In this document: piece after piece, positions 47,400-61,034 of the stretch
Numbering within the stretch: position 1 is the first letter of the stretch
Layout of the letters: each line of letters starts with the position of its first letter
The notes under the pieces: generated by a model
Told to the model about the DNA's origin: nothing
Databases searched by the model: none
Seen by the model: the letters and a program-made list of their open reading frames with translations, nothing else
Assembly: GCA_037976565.1 (NCBI GenBank)
Contig: CP137685.1
Coordinates: 24,677,695 to 24,741,694 of the forward strand
From: Mesocentrotus franciscanus
Lineage: Eukaryota; Echinodermata; Echinoidea; Camarodonta; Strongylocentrotidae
Direction: 5' to 3'
Length of the DNA: 64,000 nucleotides
Translations under genes and position numbers: made by a program

Positions 47400-49570
47400 A
47401 TTGAGGAAGTAGATTTGTAGAATTCCATCATATTTTATTTTGTAATGCCTGGTGAGAGATTTATGTCCGTGCGATGGACCGAAACTTTATTAGCCAAATT
47501 GGAGTTGGTGGGAATTATTTATGATCCATGTCATTTGTATGCAATGCCCTAGAGCAATGCGAATACATGTCCGTGCATCTCGAACGGTACTCGGTAAGAT
47601 GAGGATATGGGTGGGGCTATAGAGGGGTACCCTACCGGGAGCAAAATACTCTTCAATTTAGAATTGGAGGGATTGTTTACAATTAAGCTGTTATTATTAT
47701 TTGCTGATCACTATTTATTTGGAATTCAAAAGATAGAATACAATGAAGACATGAGATTAAACTAAGAACTAATGATTTAGCTTGGAAATGCACCAGGGCA
47801 AGCTACGAACATAAGAACAAACAAAAACATAAATATAGAATATAACAAATGGGAAGAAAACAATACACACTATTGTATTGATATCGCCATGATCATGAAC
47901 ATGGCGACATAACCATTGTATACCGTTTTTATTGAACAATTGAAATGAATAACGATAATGATGGTGGAGAAATAGATAAACGATAATTGCAATAGATTCA
48001 TATGCATGCTACATTATGATCGACATCTCAGTAATTGACCAGTTTTTCTTTGTATGTTTAAAACAATTATGAATTATCATTAATGACTTTATCTTGATTA
48101 TAATTTTTAGCTTATTTTCAATATGATAAGATAAATGAAATAAAATATATTTACACATTGTTATTATATATACTATCAGCAATGGTCATGTTGAGAATAA
48201 CTTAATTGAAAACAATATTAAAACAAACGACATACACATTTCATGAAACATTTGGAGAGAGAAAAATAGTTCTCTATATATAGGTTGTTCATCTAGCATA
48301 ACTGTACATTGTTGTCATTATCACGATCGTCATTATTATTAATGCGCATCCCCTGGAAATATGGAGGGTAATCCGACTGCAGTCGAATATTTATCCCCTT
48401 CATACGTCCAAAACACAGCTTTAATCAAGATAACATCTATTAAACTCCTACTAGTCGATCAATCTAATTCATTGCATCTGCATTTAATAAAAAGGGATTT
48501 GTTTTACCCTCCCATCCTCCCTCCCTGCCTGCCTGTCTCCAAAAAGGATCGTGTTAGTAATAAGCTTACGCATAGCAGCAGCTATTAGAGGCTAGCTACT
48601 CTGAGGCTCGAATGATTTTACTCCATTTTCCGATTCATCAATATAATGGACATGACAGGGTTTGAAAGATGGACGCCATGTTCATTAGTAAAACTGATGG
48701 ACATAGGAGCTATGAATGAGTCGATGGTCATTTAAAATGCATATTCTGGAGCATATTAAGCTGATGTAGGCCTATGTATATTTTGATTACTAGTGTTGCT
48801 TTCAATTAACATGGTGCAGAAAGGGTTTTTAAGACAAAAGGAGGGTATTGTTTACGTTAATAAGTGATATAAAGAGCGTGTTTATTCATTGAATTTAGTG
48901 CAATCCTTGTTTACATAAGGATTTAATGGCGCCGCAATCATGATGTATTTATGTCTCTAAATGGCCATCCCATTAATTAGAAACGAAGAAGTGGAAAAAA
49001 TGAATCTTAAACAGGAACATCAAAGTAGTCTGTCGAACAAGTTACACAAATCACGTGTTACAATATCAATATGAATTTGCTATCTTAGAGCAACTAAATA
49101 ATCAGTTTTGTTTACGAAGGTGTGTTCACTGCATTTTGTGAAAGCTCTACAATCTATTTCGTTCTAATTCAAAGAATATCTCGCATTACAATCTCTTGAT
49201 GTCAAACTGAGCACGGTGGATACCCATTTATGTACATGTATATACATCGGAACATGCCCATCAAGTTAATCCCATTTAATTCCACTGATGTTATCACCAT
49301 GAAAAATTGAAAAGTTAACGATGGAAACCATGGATACAGATAACCAGGACCCATCTCCTCGTAAATGTATCATCAGCGCTACGCATCCCTCGACATTCCA
49401 GAACTTCCATGTTGCAGCTTCCGCCATGCTTGCATCGCTAGGTTTGTATAATAAATAAGTGTGTTTGAATCTTCTTGGTATTATGAAAATTCGCCCAAAT
49501 CCGGATCAGCCTTAATCCCGCCAAACAGACTAATCCCTTGGATTTTCTGCAGACGACGCCTGCATCTACC
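47400..49570. other. AT-rich DNA, no gene seen
   Basis: No recognised repeat or exon. Confidence 0.35.
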
Positions 49571-49574
49571 TTGG

Positions 49575-49905
49575 AATTTCAATTAATATTTGGAGGCACA
49601 TAGGTAGGACCTCAGACGAGATATCCTTGTAGTCAAACACACTTGATTATTGATTTACAATCTTGGGTGTGTTTCCACTACACCGAATTTGAAGTCAAAT
49701 GATTAATATTCTTGTCCAAGTCAATCGAAAGTAACATTTGGAAGTTTATTTAATGTTCGGAGGCACATAGGAAGGACATAAGACGAGAGATCCCTATTGT
49801 CCAACACATTCGATAACTGACTTACAATCTTGGTTGTGTTTCAACTGCAAAGGATTCAAGTCAAATCAGAATCCTTTTAAATGTCTAATATGTATGATTA
49901 TCAAC
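49575..49905 (+). repeat. Two-copy direct repeat, period 167 bp
   Basis: GGAGGCACATAGGTAGGACC at 49592 recurs as GGAGGCACATAGGAAGGACA at 49759, followed in both by TTACAATCTTGG and GTGTTTC. Confidence 0.7.
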
Positions 49906-49909
49906 GTTT

Positions 49910-51705
49910 AAAATTGAAGCGATGTGTGTATGCGTGTTTCCCCACTGTTCTTCTCACTAGTTATAACTCATAACTAAAGGAATGGAGACATAGTTAAATT
50001 TAATTGTATTTCATTTCCTTCCATTCCCTTTGACTTCACCTAAACTATATTTGATTGTAAAAAAAAGGGATTTAAAGTGAATAGATTATAAAGGGAGTAT
50101 ACTCGATTGATAAGACGGCATCAAATACAGCAACAACAAAAAAGAATATTCCGCGCTGGAGATATGTTGGCATGTCTGCATACATTATACCTATGATTTA
50201 CTCATATCGGTAATTTATTCTTACAACCGTAGTCTGGCCATAAACAGTGGAGCTTTGTTCCGATTTCCCAGAGCTCCAAAATAATGAAACATTTAAAACG
50301 AATCATCGGCGAGTGATCGATGGCAACCCGAGGGGGCAATTTTATCCCTTTTGAAAAAAATTAATTGTTGCATAGATTCCATAGTTATGAGCTGCAAGCT
50401 TAGTCGACGAATTTCCCTTGGCTCTGGGGGGTTAATGAAATTCTTATGAGATGGGGAGAGTGAGAGAGGATGCAGCACAAATCCATGAATCATTCACGCT
50501 GATTCTCTATAGAAATTCAACAAGCATGCATGCTACTCTGTAAGCCATATATACCATGGTGAAATGGCAGTCGGGGTGAAAACGTGAAGGTTTCACATTA
50601 TTTGTTTGATTAGTGGAAAACATAGTACTGAAGTAATGCTGAATTATTAACGATTTTATTACCATGGAATATGAGGTTGTTGGGACTAACACATTTATTA
50701 CATACTGACTAGCCATGCTATACGTGTAACTAATACATTCAATGACGTAGCGACGGGATGCTGGGGGCACATGCCTATCAAATGGTGCAAAAAACAATGA
50801 GAGGGAGAGAGGGATAGAAAGAGAGATAGAGAGAGACAGAAAGAGAGACGGAGAATTGGAAAGAAAACATGAAAAGAAGACGCTACGACCCCCAGCCAGA
50901 CACCCTTGTCATCAGCCTTGTTTAATATTCATTTCATCAACCAAATAAGACTGGTGCCCCCATCCCCACCAAGTCATGAGCACCAACCTGTATTTTGGGG
51001 AATGTGTCGTAAATTCACTGCTGCACTAGATCCAAGGAAACACGAAAGCCAATGTAAGCGGTATATAATTTACTTACATTTGCTACATTATCTGATTCAG
51101 GGACTCTTCAACTATTACTCTATTACATATTTAGGGTTCCCAACTTGAATATGAAATTTTAAATAATTGTTTTCCTCTCCTCATGTACAGTATAATCTAT
51201 CATTTTCAGAAAACATTATTCATTCAGTATAGCTCATGACCATGATGGCTGCAATATGTATCTTATATAACTATATTCATGTTACAGTTGTAAACTTAAT
51301 ATATAAACAAAAATATCACAAAAATAAACTTACATAATACAGGACGATATGACGAAACAAAATGTATTTTTACGGCATGTATAATTACCCTGCTAATACA
51401 ACCAAAAACCTACTGAAGCCAATTTTAAAAGCAATAGCTATGCAGGAGTAAAAGCTTATTTCAAATAGTCTTGTGCATGCTCATCAAGTGCCCCCACCCC
51501 CGATGACGGCGCTCGTTCAATGTCTCATCCTACACTAATCTAAGATGATTAACACATTATGACCCATGCATGCATGTTTGACCCCTGAAGCTCTCGCAAG
51601 TACAATACAGTACCAAGTAACGATCCCTGAGGCACAACAGACAGGGAATGACCAATGACAACTGAATGATGAATGATGAATGATGAGTCCATCGGGTCGA
51701 GGTGT
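49910..51705. other. No gene seen
   Basis: Only a GA-rich stretch at 50800-50860 and a TGAATGATGAATGATGA run near 51662-51684 stand out. Confidence 0.35.
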
Positions 51706-51711
51706 TATATC

Positions 51712-51880
51712 AATAGGGACTTTTAGATTTGCACGTCGACGTAGTGGACTGCAACGTGTGCCATTCTTTCAAGGCACTGGCCCGTGCCCGTCAGTGCCTT
51801 AGAAGGACGTCACATTACCTTAAAAGGGTGTCACCGTGGCAGTCCACGTTCTTGTCGTGTAAAATCTAAAAGTCCCTATT
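51712..51880. mobile_element. 169-bp palindromic MITE
   Basis: AATAGGGACTTTTAGATTT at the left, its exact inverse at the right, and nested arms (GTGGACTGC / GCAGTCCAC; AAGGCACTG / CAGTGCCTT). Confidence 0.8.
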
Positions 51881-51889
51881 ACGAAGTAG

Positions 51890-53160
51890 TCGCCTTCCTA
51901 CTTCATACCATTCATCATTTAAATACATACTGCAGCTGGGTACTGGCTAATTTCAAGGCGGTCATGAAAAAAAGCACACAAATCAGAAATATCCGTATAT
52001 TGACTTACATACTATCACTAGCAACATGTAGGGGCACTGTGCACACCATGTTGTGTGACGGTCACTACAAATTCATAAAGCTAAAATTCAATCACTTGTT
52101 CCATGTTATAAACTGATTCTACTTTACTTTTAAAAGAAATGATATAAATGATATTTTCATTCTTATCATTGCATCTTAAGTTACTGTAGATAAGCAACTG
52201 ATGCCATAGCCCATAACTATATTCAAACAAGTTAATCTATACTCAACATTTTGTAAAATTATTATTATTGATTTGACATATCGAACCCAGAAAATTGCGA
52301 AGTAGAAAACAAATTTTAACTTTCAATCCGTCAAAATTTCTTTTTGCTTCACTTTTTCGTAAACGTCCTAATTGCAAATTTGATTCTTATTTTCATTTCA
52401 ATGGAATAACAAGTGCGCACTGGAATCCAACAATCCTATAGGTACATATAACTGCAAGCAGATCAGAAAAGAAAACACCATTAAGTTCCTCAAAGCAACC
52501 TGTCCTATGTGACTGAGGAGTACCACCCTTGGTAACTGGGTCACACATTGACTACACTTCTCGACATAGACAAGACACGATCTTTTTTCCCCCTTGGTTG
52601 TTGTTTAAGAGCTAGCTAATGTGTTTTATCGACAGGTCGCCTACAAGAAACCCTAGATTGCCTGGAAATTGTGACGGCCTGAGTGGATGCCAGCAGAACT
52701 GGATAGAAATGTTGTGATTGCTCTAAGTTGATCTGTCTGATTTCAACTTCAATGGGTTATAGAGAAAATGTCGAGATACAACTCTGACACACTGTCTGTC
52801 TGTCTGTTTGTCTATATATCTCCCATCTCTATTTACTTCTATCTCACATCCTCTTGTTGCATTCTTTATTACGTTCCAATCTCTTAGTCGTAGGATGTGC
52901 TGAACCACAGAGGCCACTTTTACACGATTAAGGTAGTCGTATGGATATAAACTGAATAGTAAAACACGTGATGGTGTATTATTTCTTATGTCTGACTTCC
53001 ATCGAAGCAACGAAGTGATTCCCTCATGCAGTTACATCATCTTAAAGGAGAAGAACAATTACATTTTTACCACCCCTACCTCCCCCGCCCCTCAACTGCC
53101 TCTACTTCCCTTCACCAGATTCGTTAAGCACAATAAGCAGCTCAAAATCAAGGGACAAAC
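51890..53160. other. No gene seen
   Basis: Unremarkable intron or intergenic DNA. Confidence 0.35.
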
Positions 53161-53179
53161 GGAAGACAACGTGGATTCT

Positions 53180-53700
53180 GTTTGTTCAGTCATATGCGAA
53201 TTGCTTGTGGATATCATTATCAAAGACACCCCGACACCTCCCCATGGCTACTAACAAGAATTTCTTTTATTCGAGAACACCACCATACCGACTTCAAACT
53301 CCTACCAAGACATACTAGCACTCCTAGTCTAGAGTATTCAATAGCGATTTGCTTGTGGATATCATTATCAAAGACACACTGACACCACCCAATGGCTTCT
53401 CACAGGAACTTCTATGATACTAGCAGCTCAAAATAATCTAATAAATGGCAGACGATGCGGATTTTGTTTCTTCAGTCATATGCGAATTACTTGTGGATAT
53501 TATTATCAAAGACAACCCGACACTAACCAATTGCTTCACACAAGAACTATGATCCTGTAGTTACATCGCCATACCGACTCTAAACCAACCGATTCTTGGT
53601 CATTCAGGGTAAGGTAATTTCTTTGTTCAGTCTGTTGTCGGGCTGGTGTCGGGTTGGTGTCGGGCTCATCGGTGTGACTGGATTCTTATCCCTGTCGCAA
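53180..53700 (+). repeat. Three imperfect ~140-bp direct repeats, GACCGACAC family
   Basis: GTGGATATCATTATCAAAGA begins at 53207, 53355 and (one base different) 53493, each followed by C-CGACAC and CCAATGGCTTC-like words. The right flank has GTCGGGCTGGTGTCGGGTTGG, an inverse of the repeat words at 9-10 kb. Confidence 0.65.
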
Positions 53701-54049
53701 TTCAAGCAGACAATATCGCTTGCATTCATCTGGACCAGGTGGTGTTGCTCGCGGAAACCCAGTCCATCCCTCGTCAAATTTGATTGAAAGATACTGAAGA
53801 AGATAGTTTTATCGACTTTAGCATCAAATGATATCATCACTTACGTACGAAGCGTAGGAGGACGAGGTAGCAATGTGGAAGAAAAATAATGGATGTGTGG
53901 AATATTCATGTACCATGTGTGAGGATGTAGAAAATATGTGCAGTGGTATGGCTGATTAAATGCTGCTGATGATAGAGTAGTCATAATGCTGTTCATGTAC
54001 AAGTCAGGCTGTATAGGCTGACATTAACAAATACTTTTGACTCGACTTG

Positions 54050-54300
54050 GTATGATTTGAATTGATTTGATTTGATTTCCTTTGATTTGATTTGATTCGT
54101 CTACAAAAATTAATGTTCAACCACAACAAATGTATTGATGCAATTAACCGTGTAAAGAATATGTACTTCGACAGGATAACCCATGGGAGCTGACAAGCTT
54201 TTAATTTGATTTGATTCGTCTACAAAATAACTTTAACCATAACAAATGTATTAATGCAATTAACCGTGTACAGACTATGTACCTCGAAAGGGCAACCCAT
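54050..54300 (-). mobile_element. LINE 3' ends, two diverged copies in tandem
   Basis: GTCTACAAAA begins at 54099 and 54218 and is followed in both by AACAAATGTATT-ATGCAATT, then AACCGTGTA and AGCTGACAAGCT. On the minus strand each ends in an AATCAAATCAAAT tail. Confidence 0.6.
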
Positions 54301-54424
54301 TAAAGCTGACAAGCTCTTCACGCCCTCTTGGAACCGTCCAGGAAAGAAGATTAATAGATATTCTAATTTACTCTATAATCAAAATGCTAGAAGTATCGCA
54401 CAACGTCCTGTCGATTATAAACAT

Positions 54425-54583
54425 GGGCCCCGTCATATAAACAGTTGCGATTGGTCGCAATTTATTTGCGATTGATATAAATCGCAACTACGTACATAAG
54501 AGATAGGAGACTGCAAACTTGCGATTGATTGGAGGACTTGCGATTGATTCGGATCGATCACAATTCTTTATAAGACTGGGACC
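54425..54583. mobile_element. GGGCCC palindromic MITE copy
   Basis: GGGCCCCGTCATATAAACAG at the left, with GATTGATATAAATCGCAACT in the interior and TAAGACTGGGACC at the right; a diverged copy of the 24835-24992 element. Confidence 0.65.
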
Positions 54584-54599
54584 AGGCCCTTGCCACTGA

Positions 54600-55419
54600 A
54601 TTTCAATAATGCATATTCAGTAATCGACATCGCCATTTGAAAGAAATACAGAATTAGTATTAAAAAAATATAACAAGTGAATTAACAAAGCACAATTTCT
54701 CCTCGTTATACACAAGTCATACAACCTCATACCCGAACAGTATACCTACTGATTATCTAGATAGTATTCACGATGTGTTTAAAATGATTTTGTTTCTTCT
54801 CGTATTACATGAGGCTGATGCATTGAAGACGGCATAATTATACTGTATAAGAGAGTTTGCTTTCTAAGATGGATGTACTAGGCATGAACACTAATCCATT
54901 CAAGTAGGTGCCTCTCTTCTTGTTTCACCTTCAGTTAGACCGATCAGACGACATGTATATGCTCAGCATAATTCATGAGACTTCTTTGCATTATTGCACC
55001 ACTTTCTTCCAAAATGCACACACGTACGTCTGGAATAATAATTAAAGATTTAGAAATACCTTTCGTATAAAGGTTATCAAGGGAAAGACAAGCGTTTGCA
55101 TTGAAGCGATGGAAGAAATGGCTTTTGCTCTTTAATAATCTTAACAAGGTTAATTTGATCACTAGCAGTATAATGTGAGGTTTTATTGGATTATGAATTA
55201 TAGAATTACTTTGCCCATATTACATATGGTACAAGAGTCTGCATCTTTAGATATAACTATATTACATGGCAGATTTTTATGGTATTAACAAGTGTGGTGA
55301 GTTTTTTTTCTTCAAAGGTAGGCTTTAAATAATAATTTGTTACACTGAAAAAGCAACAAAATTAATTTCTACATTTTTTTGTCTTAGTAGGTAGGATGTG
55401 TGGGTTTGTGTGCCCACGT

Positions 55420-55452
<33 letters not shown>

Positions 55453-56170
55453 TGTGTGAACCCGGAGATATAATGAGTTATTTCTATTTTAATCGTAGTT
55501 TCTATAACTCAACTGTCAAGTATGATTGTGAAACGACCAACTCGAAAATAACTCAAATATTGGTGAAAGTATTGCTACCTGTTTAGAAAATAGAAAATAT
55601 GTGGTTATACTTTCTTTCTTTCTTTCTTTATAGCAATACCCTTGAATGAAATAGCAAGTCTATATTTACTCATGAACAATGTAGTAGTTCTGTCATTATT
55701 CCAGAACAATGTCATAGACTCGAGTTGTGAAGACATATATGTATGACCAATTGGATATCTGTTATATCGCACAAAGCATTGTTGCGAAATAATTGATCCC
55801 AGACTAACATAGACTGCTACTTTGTTTATTCAGATGACGCTTTTCTTGGAATCAATAGTTGAAACACAATTTCAGTGACATTGTTTTTAGTTTTTTTCGA
55901 GTGACCCCAATGAAATCAACCTCAGCATCAAGGCCAGTATAAATTGTCCCTTATTCATCATGTTGATCGAATGACATTACACTTTCTCAATATATATAAA
56001 GTCAATAGTCTGATTCGAAATGTCTTGGGTCACATGACATTAGCTGTGCACCAAAATGACGAACTGGCTTCCAGATGGTATTTAAAGAAATGTCTGAATC
56101 AATACGAGAACCCTTAATTTCCTATAAATACATTTGTAAAAATGTGTTCTTCTGAAATTAATAGCGATAA
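54600..56170. other. No gene seen
   Basis: Contains a GT/GC microsatellite (55399-55458) and otherwise AT-rich DNA. Confidence 0.35.
55399..55458 (+). repeat. GT/GC dinucleotide microsatellite
   Basis: GTGTGCGCGCGCGCGCGCGTGTGTG-type alternation (here shown only by its pattern), about 40 pure bases. Confidence 0.9.
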
Positions 56171-56178
56171 TTTCTTAT

Positions 56179-56249
56179 GCTTGGAGCCAGAAGGGCGTTA
56201 AATCTGGGTTAGAGTATATGAGTTAACACCCTTCTTGGTCCTAAACAGA
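56179..56249. repeat. Hairpin repeat, second copy
   Basis: CTTGGAGCCAGAAGGGCGTT and the inverse-type AACACCCTTCTTGGTCC correspond to the 11640-11702 hairpin. Confidence 0.55.
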
Positions 56250-56364
56250 CAGTTTATCCTCTCTTCTTTCAACGCTTTGCGTTGTATTATAGTAATTTAT
56301 CTGCGACCTGAATGCGCTTTTTGCTTATATTTTGAGATACACGTCGTACCAAGCCTCCCTTTAA

Positions 56365-56749
56365 AGAGAAGGTTGAGTTCTGGGAAGAGGTGAAAAATAA
56401 TTTGTGAGCGTTATCATTGTTATTATGCAAGTGTGGAAGAACATCAGATAAAAAATGTTCCCTGAAAAGCATGGCTCTTCAAATACCTTAATATTCTAAA
56501 TATGGCATGTAACAGCATAAAAATCGGGACAGACTTTTATGCCACATGTTTGTGTAGTCCCATATACATCTTTCTGTGTACAGTGCTTGTAACTTTACCA
56601 AGACTGGGCCAAATTTCCTATCTATTTGATGATTCCAGAACCTTGCAGTAACACACCAATACTTATATGCTAGATGATCAACCTTTTCTGATCGATTCCA
56701 CACCGTTTCTTTCACAATGCAATTGCATGACCAGAACTCAACTTTATCT
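56365..56749 (-). mobile_element. TTAA-type MITE, family A (copy 1)
   Basis: TTAA at 56361-56364 and 56750-56753. Ends AGAGAAGGTTGAGTTCTGG and, inverted, AGATAAAGTTGAGTTCTGG. Length 385 bp; inverted and alignable to 62646-63032. Confidence 0.85.
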
Positions 56750-56943
56750 TTAATATACTGGCAGTAAACCCTGAGTGCTCCCTTCAATAATTAGATCCCA
56801 ATCCCTTGGGGGATTTCTTCTCTACTGCCTCGTGTCGGCATCAATTATAAAGAGTGTCATTTATCAGGCTACCTACTTTCAATAGACACGAAACAACATT
56901 AAGCCAAACGTTATTACCTCCATCCTAATTCTATTCGACTATA

Positions 56944-57006
56944 ATGGCGACGTTCCTGCCACAATCGCTTCGCTTCCCCAAACGAGAAATCGAAAACGAG
57001 AATGAG
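56944..57006 (+). other. Candidate first coding exon, unsupported
   Basis: ATGGCGACGTTCCTGCCACA opens 21 codons (MATFLPQSLRFPKREIENEN and one more) that end exactly at a GTAATG donor-like site, in CpG-containing DNA. No downstream exon on the plus strand was recognised, so this stays a candidate. Confidence 0.15.
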
Positions 57007-57344
57007 GTAATGACAATTTTACCAAAGGTGCTAGCATCAGGTACACTTTAGTTGTCTGTTTTATCGCATGGAATGAGTGTGGAATGAGATGTGTATATTA
57101 TGGTTAAAAACACAAGCGATTAATTTCTGTTTGATTCGGCATATAATTAATTGTTTTCTTTCATTTCTGTATGTTCTATTTTAATCCTGCTCTTTTGGTT
57201 GTAACGCAAATGCTTTTATGTTATTTCATTTCTTTTCTCACAAGTGCGCCTGGAGCATTGGATTTCAAGTGGATCTGGCGCCTTACAAATCTCATTTGAT
57301 AACATAATTATTATTATTATTATCATTATCATATTATTCTAGCG

Positions 57345-57582
57345 CCCCTGGTACACGAGGCGTCATTTCGATTGCGTTACTACCTACGCTAATCAATCCT
57401 ATGTAGGCAACTAGTTCAGGCGCCAGCAATGCAACATAAGTTTGCACTGTTCATTTGATTCCCATTTTCTTAAGACATCACTAAGATGATGCGAGTCAAA
57501 TATCAACGCTAGTTCCTGACGCAGTGGTACGTCAGCAAAAGACGCACTCCTGCGTCAGCAAAAACGCCTCGTGTGCAACGGG
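57345..57582. mobile_element. 238-bp fold-back element
   Basis: CCCCTGGTACACGAGGCGT at the left and ACGCCTCGTGTGCAACGGG at the right. Confidence 0.65.
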
Positions 57583-57589
57583 CATTACG

Positions 57590-58720
57590 GTTTGCATGCA
57601 GCATATTCATCAAGAGGCTGGGACTAAAGATAACGGTCTTGCTTTGCATTAAGATCATTACTTATTCAAACGTGAAAATTAGAGTGTACAAAATTGCGTG
57701 ACAGCTCTAATTTCTAATCAATTATATGTGCCTTAATTACTAATTAAAGCAAACAAGTTCTTCTCTGCAACCGCTCATTTAGACCTACCCGAAGACTGAA
57801 TGTAAACAGAGCCTTCGGGAGAAAGGGTATAGTTGAATTTCATTAGATATCGCCGCCGATGCGTTAAATTGAACGCATCGGATGGAAAATTATATTTTTA
57901 TATCGAACACTGTAAATGAAAAAAAAATGTCAGTCTTGCAGTCAAAATTTAGGTACATGTTTAGCCATAAACATGAGAAATCGGTTACGCAGGCTGATGC
58001 ACACGTAAATGGAAAAACCCAATTTATTCAGCGAGCATTTCAGATTTAGTTATCATCGCTGGTCATTATCACGGTTTGCGGGTTTGGGTCGATGCAAAGA
58101 CTAAGAATTTTCTAAAAACAGAATGAGCACCTTACCCGTTATCCGTATACGTCCTAGAAGTTTTGGAAAAATGTCGGGTTTAATAAATTATACAAGATCT
58201 ACCAAAAAGGGCATTTTAACTAACATCTAACAAGACGAGACAAATTTAATTACATTCTCAAAATTGACAACCTAAGAAACATCAGCTGCGGAATCAAGAA
58301 ACCTATCCTTATGCTGCCGAGGGCGCACAATCCTGAACACACACATACACACCCACACGCACGCACACAAGCACACACGCAAGCGCACCAAACGCGTGCA
58401 CACACGTCCCTCTTCTCATTTTATTAGGCGGTGAGTATCAAGGCCAGATAGGTAAGGAGGGGAATACAAAACGTGAGAAACTTGTTACCTAATTCAATAG
58501 AACGTCGGATCCAATTAGATCTCCCTACTTCATCAATATTACCAGAATGAGATGCGTCTCATGGAATAAGGCAATGGCAGTCTTGTATGATGGTGTACGA
58601 TCGGCTTGTAAAACCTTGATAAACCAGGCTTATTGACCATGGTATTATTTGTAATTAAAGAATACCGCAATATCGTATTTTCAGGTTGTAACTTTCTTCT
58701 ATTAGCACGATCAGATAGCT
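57590..58720. other. No gene seen
   Basis: Includes a CA-rich segment (58336-58410). Confidence 0.35.
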
Positions 58721-58729
58721 GTAGTGTTG

Positions 58730-59108
58730 CTGTAAATTTGAATTCACTATCTATCAATCTGTACTTATCAGGGCACTTTTTAAGTAAGTTTTAAATTGTA
58801 ATTACAAATGTTTTTCACTCATATTCCATTGTACATTTGGAAGGTTGAGTCTAGATAATTATGAAGAAGTTGTTTCTTGTTGTATACTATCTTTTCTTAG
58901 ATGGTCGAATGTTTTGCTGTTCATCTTTGATGACATTTAATTACTTATCGACATTTAATATTGTACAACAAATACATTTCATTTTCCATGTTATATTGCA
59001 AATGTCATTTGATATTAATTTTATGTAAGCATTTTTTTTTCATGTTTTGATTGAGTTATGGAAATAAAATTATTTGAATTGAATTGAATTGAAATTGAAT
59101 TGAAATTG
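58730..59108 (+). mobile_element. LINE 3' end with TTGAA tail
   Basis: AT-rich 3' segment ending GGAAATAAAATTATTTGAAT, then repeated TGAATTGAAT, a CR1/L2-type tail. No reading frame remains. Confidence 0.45.
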
Positions 59109-59539
59109 TTCTAATTTGGGGGAGTAGGTCCTTCTATCAGGATTTGTGAGTTTTGTTTATTTCTTCAGTCACGTTCAGATGTCTGCAAAAGGTTGACACA
59201 ACCTTTACACTCCTGAACGTTTGAAAGCACACTGAACTCTCATGCCACTTTAATTGTTGTGGCACTGGTTATTAGCGCACCTCCCTCGAGAAAATGTCTC
59301 GCCCACAAAAACGTGACAGGAAAAGAAAGGAATAACTCCAGGCAAAGGGATCAAGGCCCTTATTGAATATGACAGTCCAGACCTTTTAAGGTATATGGCG
59401 GCTCCTCCTAGTGGAGTGATGGCTTCGGAAATTTGAAACGAAAAGGGCTCAGGGTGCGCCTTAATCGATCTCTTAAAAGGAGGCCTCTGGTATTCTATAG
59501 TTCGGATGGGATGGCGAAATGCGATCTTTTCTCTTCCGT

Positions 59540-59745
59540 TTTCGTATGTTTAGAGTTCATTCGCTTTTAGAGGAAAACTATTTCATCCCTATTATTCCTT
59601 GGCTACCTTCGCAGAGTTCATACTCTTTGTCTTCAAGAACTTCCATTTTCGTCAGTTTAGAGTTCATTCGATTTTTGAGGAAAACTTTTTCATCCCTATT
59701 ATTCCCTGGCTAATTTCGCCGAGTTCATACTTTTTGACTGCAGTA
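59540..59745 (+). repeat. Two-copy direct repeat, period 107 bp
   Basis: TTTAGAGTTCATTCG starts at 59549 and 59656, each followed by GAGGAAAAC, TTCATCCCTATTATTCC and GAGTTCATACT. Confidence 0.75.
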
Positions 59746-59971
59746 AGTGCTGCAATAAAAGAAAGTGGAGATCATACCATATCCGAACCGTGGAGGAACG
59801 GGAGGGAGCACTAAACGGAGTTCCGGATTAGATTATATATGCCTGTTTTTAATGATGACTTTTAAGTTTGAGAATGAAACATATTCTAAGGATATATTTT
59901 GTTAGCGATATTCAACGCAAGAAGAGTCTTTGGTTAGTAGGTTCATATCTTCAGAAGAAAGTTGATGAAGT

Positions 59972-60119
59972 GGGCCCCATTTCACAAAACTTGTCATCAG
60001 TGACAAATTACAGTTTTATGTATAAGCCAGTGAAATCCTTGCTTCTGATTGGTTATCAGCAGATTTGTAACTGATTTTTGTAATTTGTCATTGAAAAAGG
60101 GCTTTGTGAAACGGGTCCC
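59972..60119. mobile_element. GGGCCC-type palindromic MITE copy
   Basis: GGGCCCCATTTCACAAAACT at the left, GGGCTTTGTGAAACGGGTCC at the right, with TTGTCA/TGACAA inner arms; same subfamily as 17236-17388. Confidence 0.65.
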
Positions 60120-60124
60120 TGTTC

Positions 60125-61030
60125 CCATTAAAATATGTTATATCATACAACGATTGGAGCTCACTGACAACTCTGCCCGCGACAACGACTCGTTTAAGAA
60201 TATGGTTATCCTTGATGGCTATTTCAATGATGATCATTATCAAAGTGTCATAAGTTCAAATAGAAAATGAAATAAGAAATTGAAAGTGGGTTAATAGCTG
60301 TACTTCAATCCGTACGTGGATGTATACTTAGTCCAGTGAAAGCGAAAAACTGTGCACAAAAAAAAGTTTGAGAATTGTAAATAACGAATTTTCTGATATT
60401 TGCTTTGCTGCATGACATTTAATAGAGTCTAATTTCTCACTTCATTTCGAACATGTTATAATATCTGGTATTATTACGCCGCTTATATTCTACTAACAGT
60501 ACCACACGAAGACTACACGAACGACATTGTCGTTTAGTTTAAAATCAAATTAACTGGTCAGAATCAATGGTGCTCTGAGATATTTGTCTTATTTCATGAA
60601 AGGTATAAGATTAGAAAAACCAAATTGATTACTCAATCCATCCTCCTGACATGCCTGAAGTTGATTGCAAAATCAGATTGAGAAGGCATGTTGTACTTGC
60701 AAAGCAAGCTATTTTTCGAAACACCTGTCAGCTCATTAATTTGAAATTAAAGGAGGAGCGGATGGTTGCTTGCTTCCGTTATAAAATATTTATGTTTTTA
60801 TCAATAAACAAATTTATATACCGTATGATCATTCCATTACAATAACTGAAGAAATATGACAGATAAATCAAATAGCATATATGCGGTTACATTCCCAGAC
60901 GAACGCATGACGGATGACTTCAAAGCGATCTGCAATCAAAATTTTAACAAGAATTATCATCAGAATTTTGCACTTCACACAACCTTTATAATTCAAATAT
61001 CAACCGCTTTATGAATAAGATGGATATAAT
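60125..61030. other. No gene seen
   Basis: AT-rich, nothing recognised. Confidence 0.35.
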
Positions 61031-61034
61031 TTAC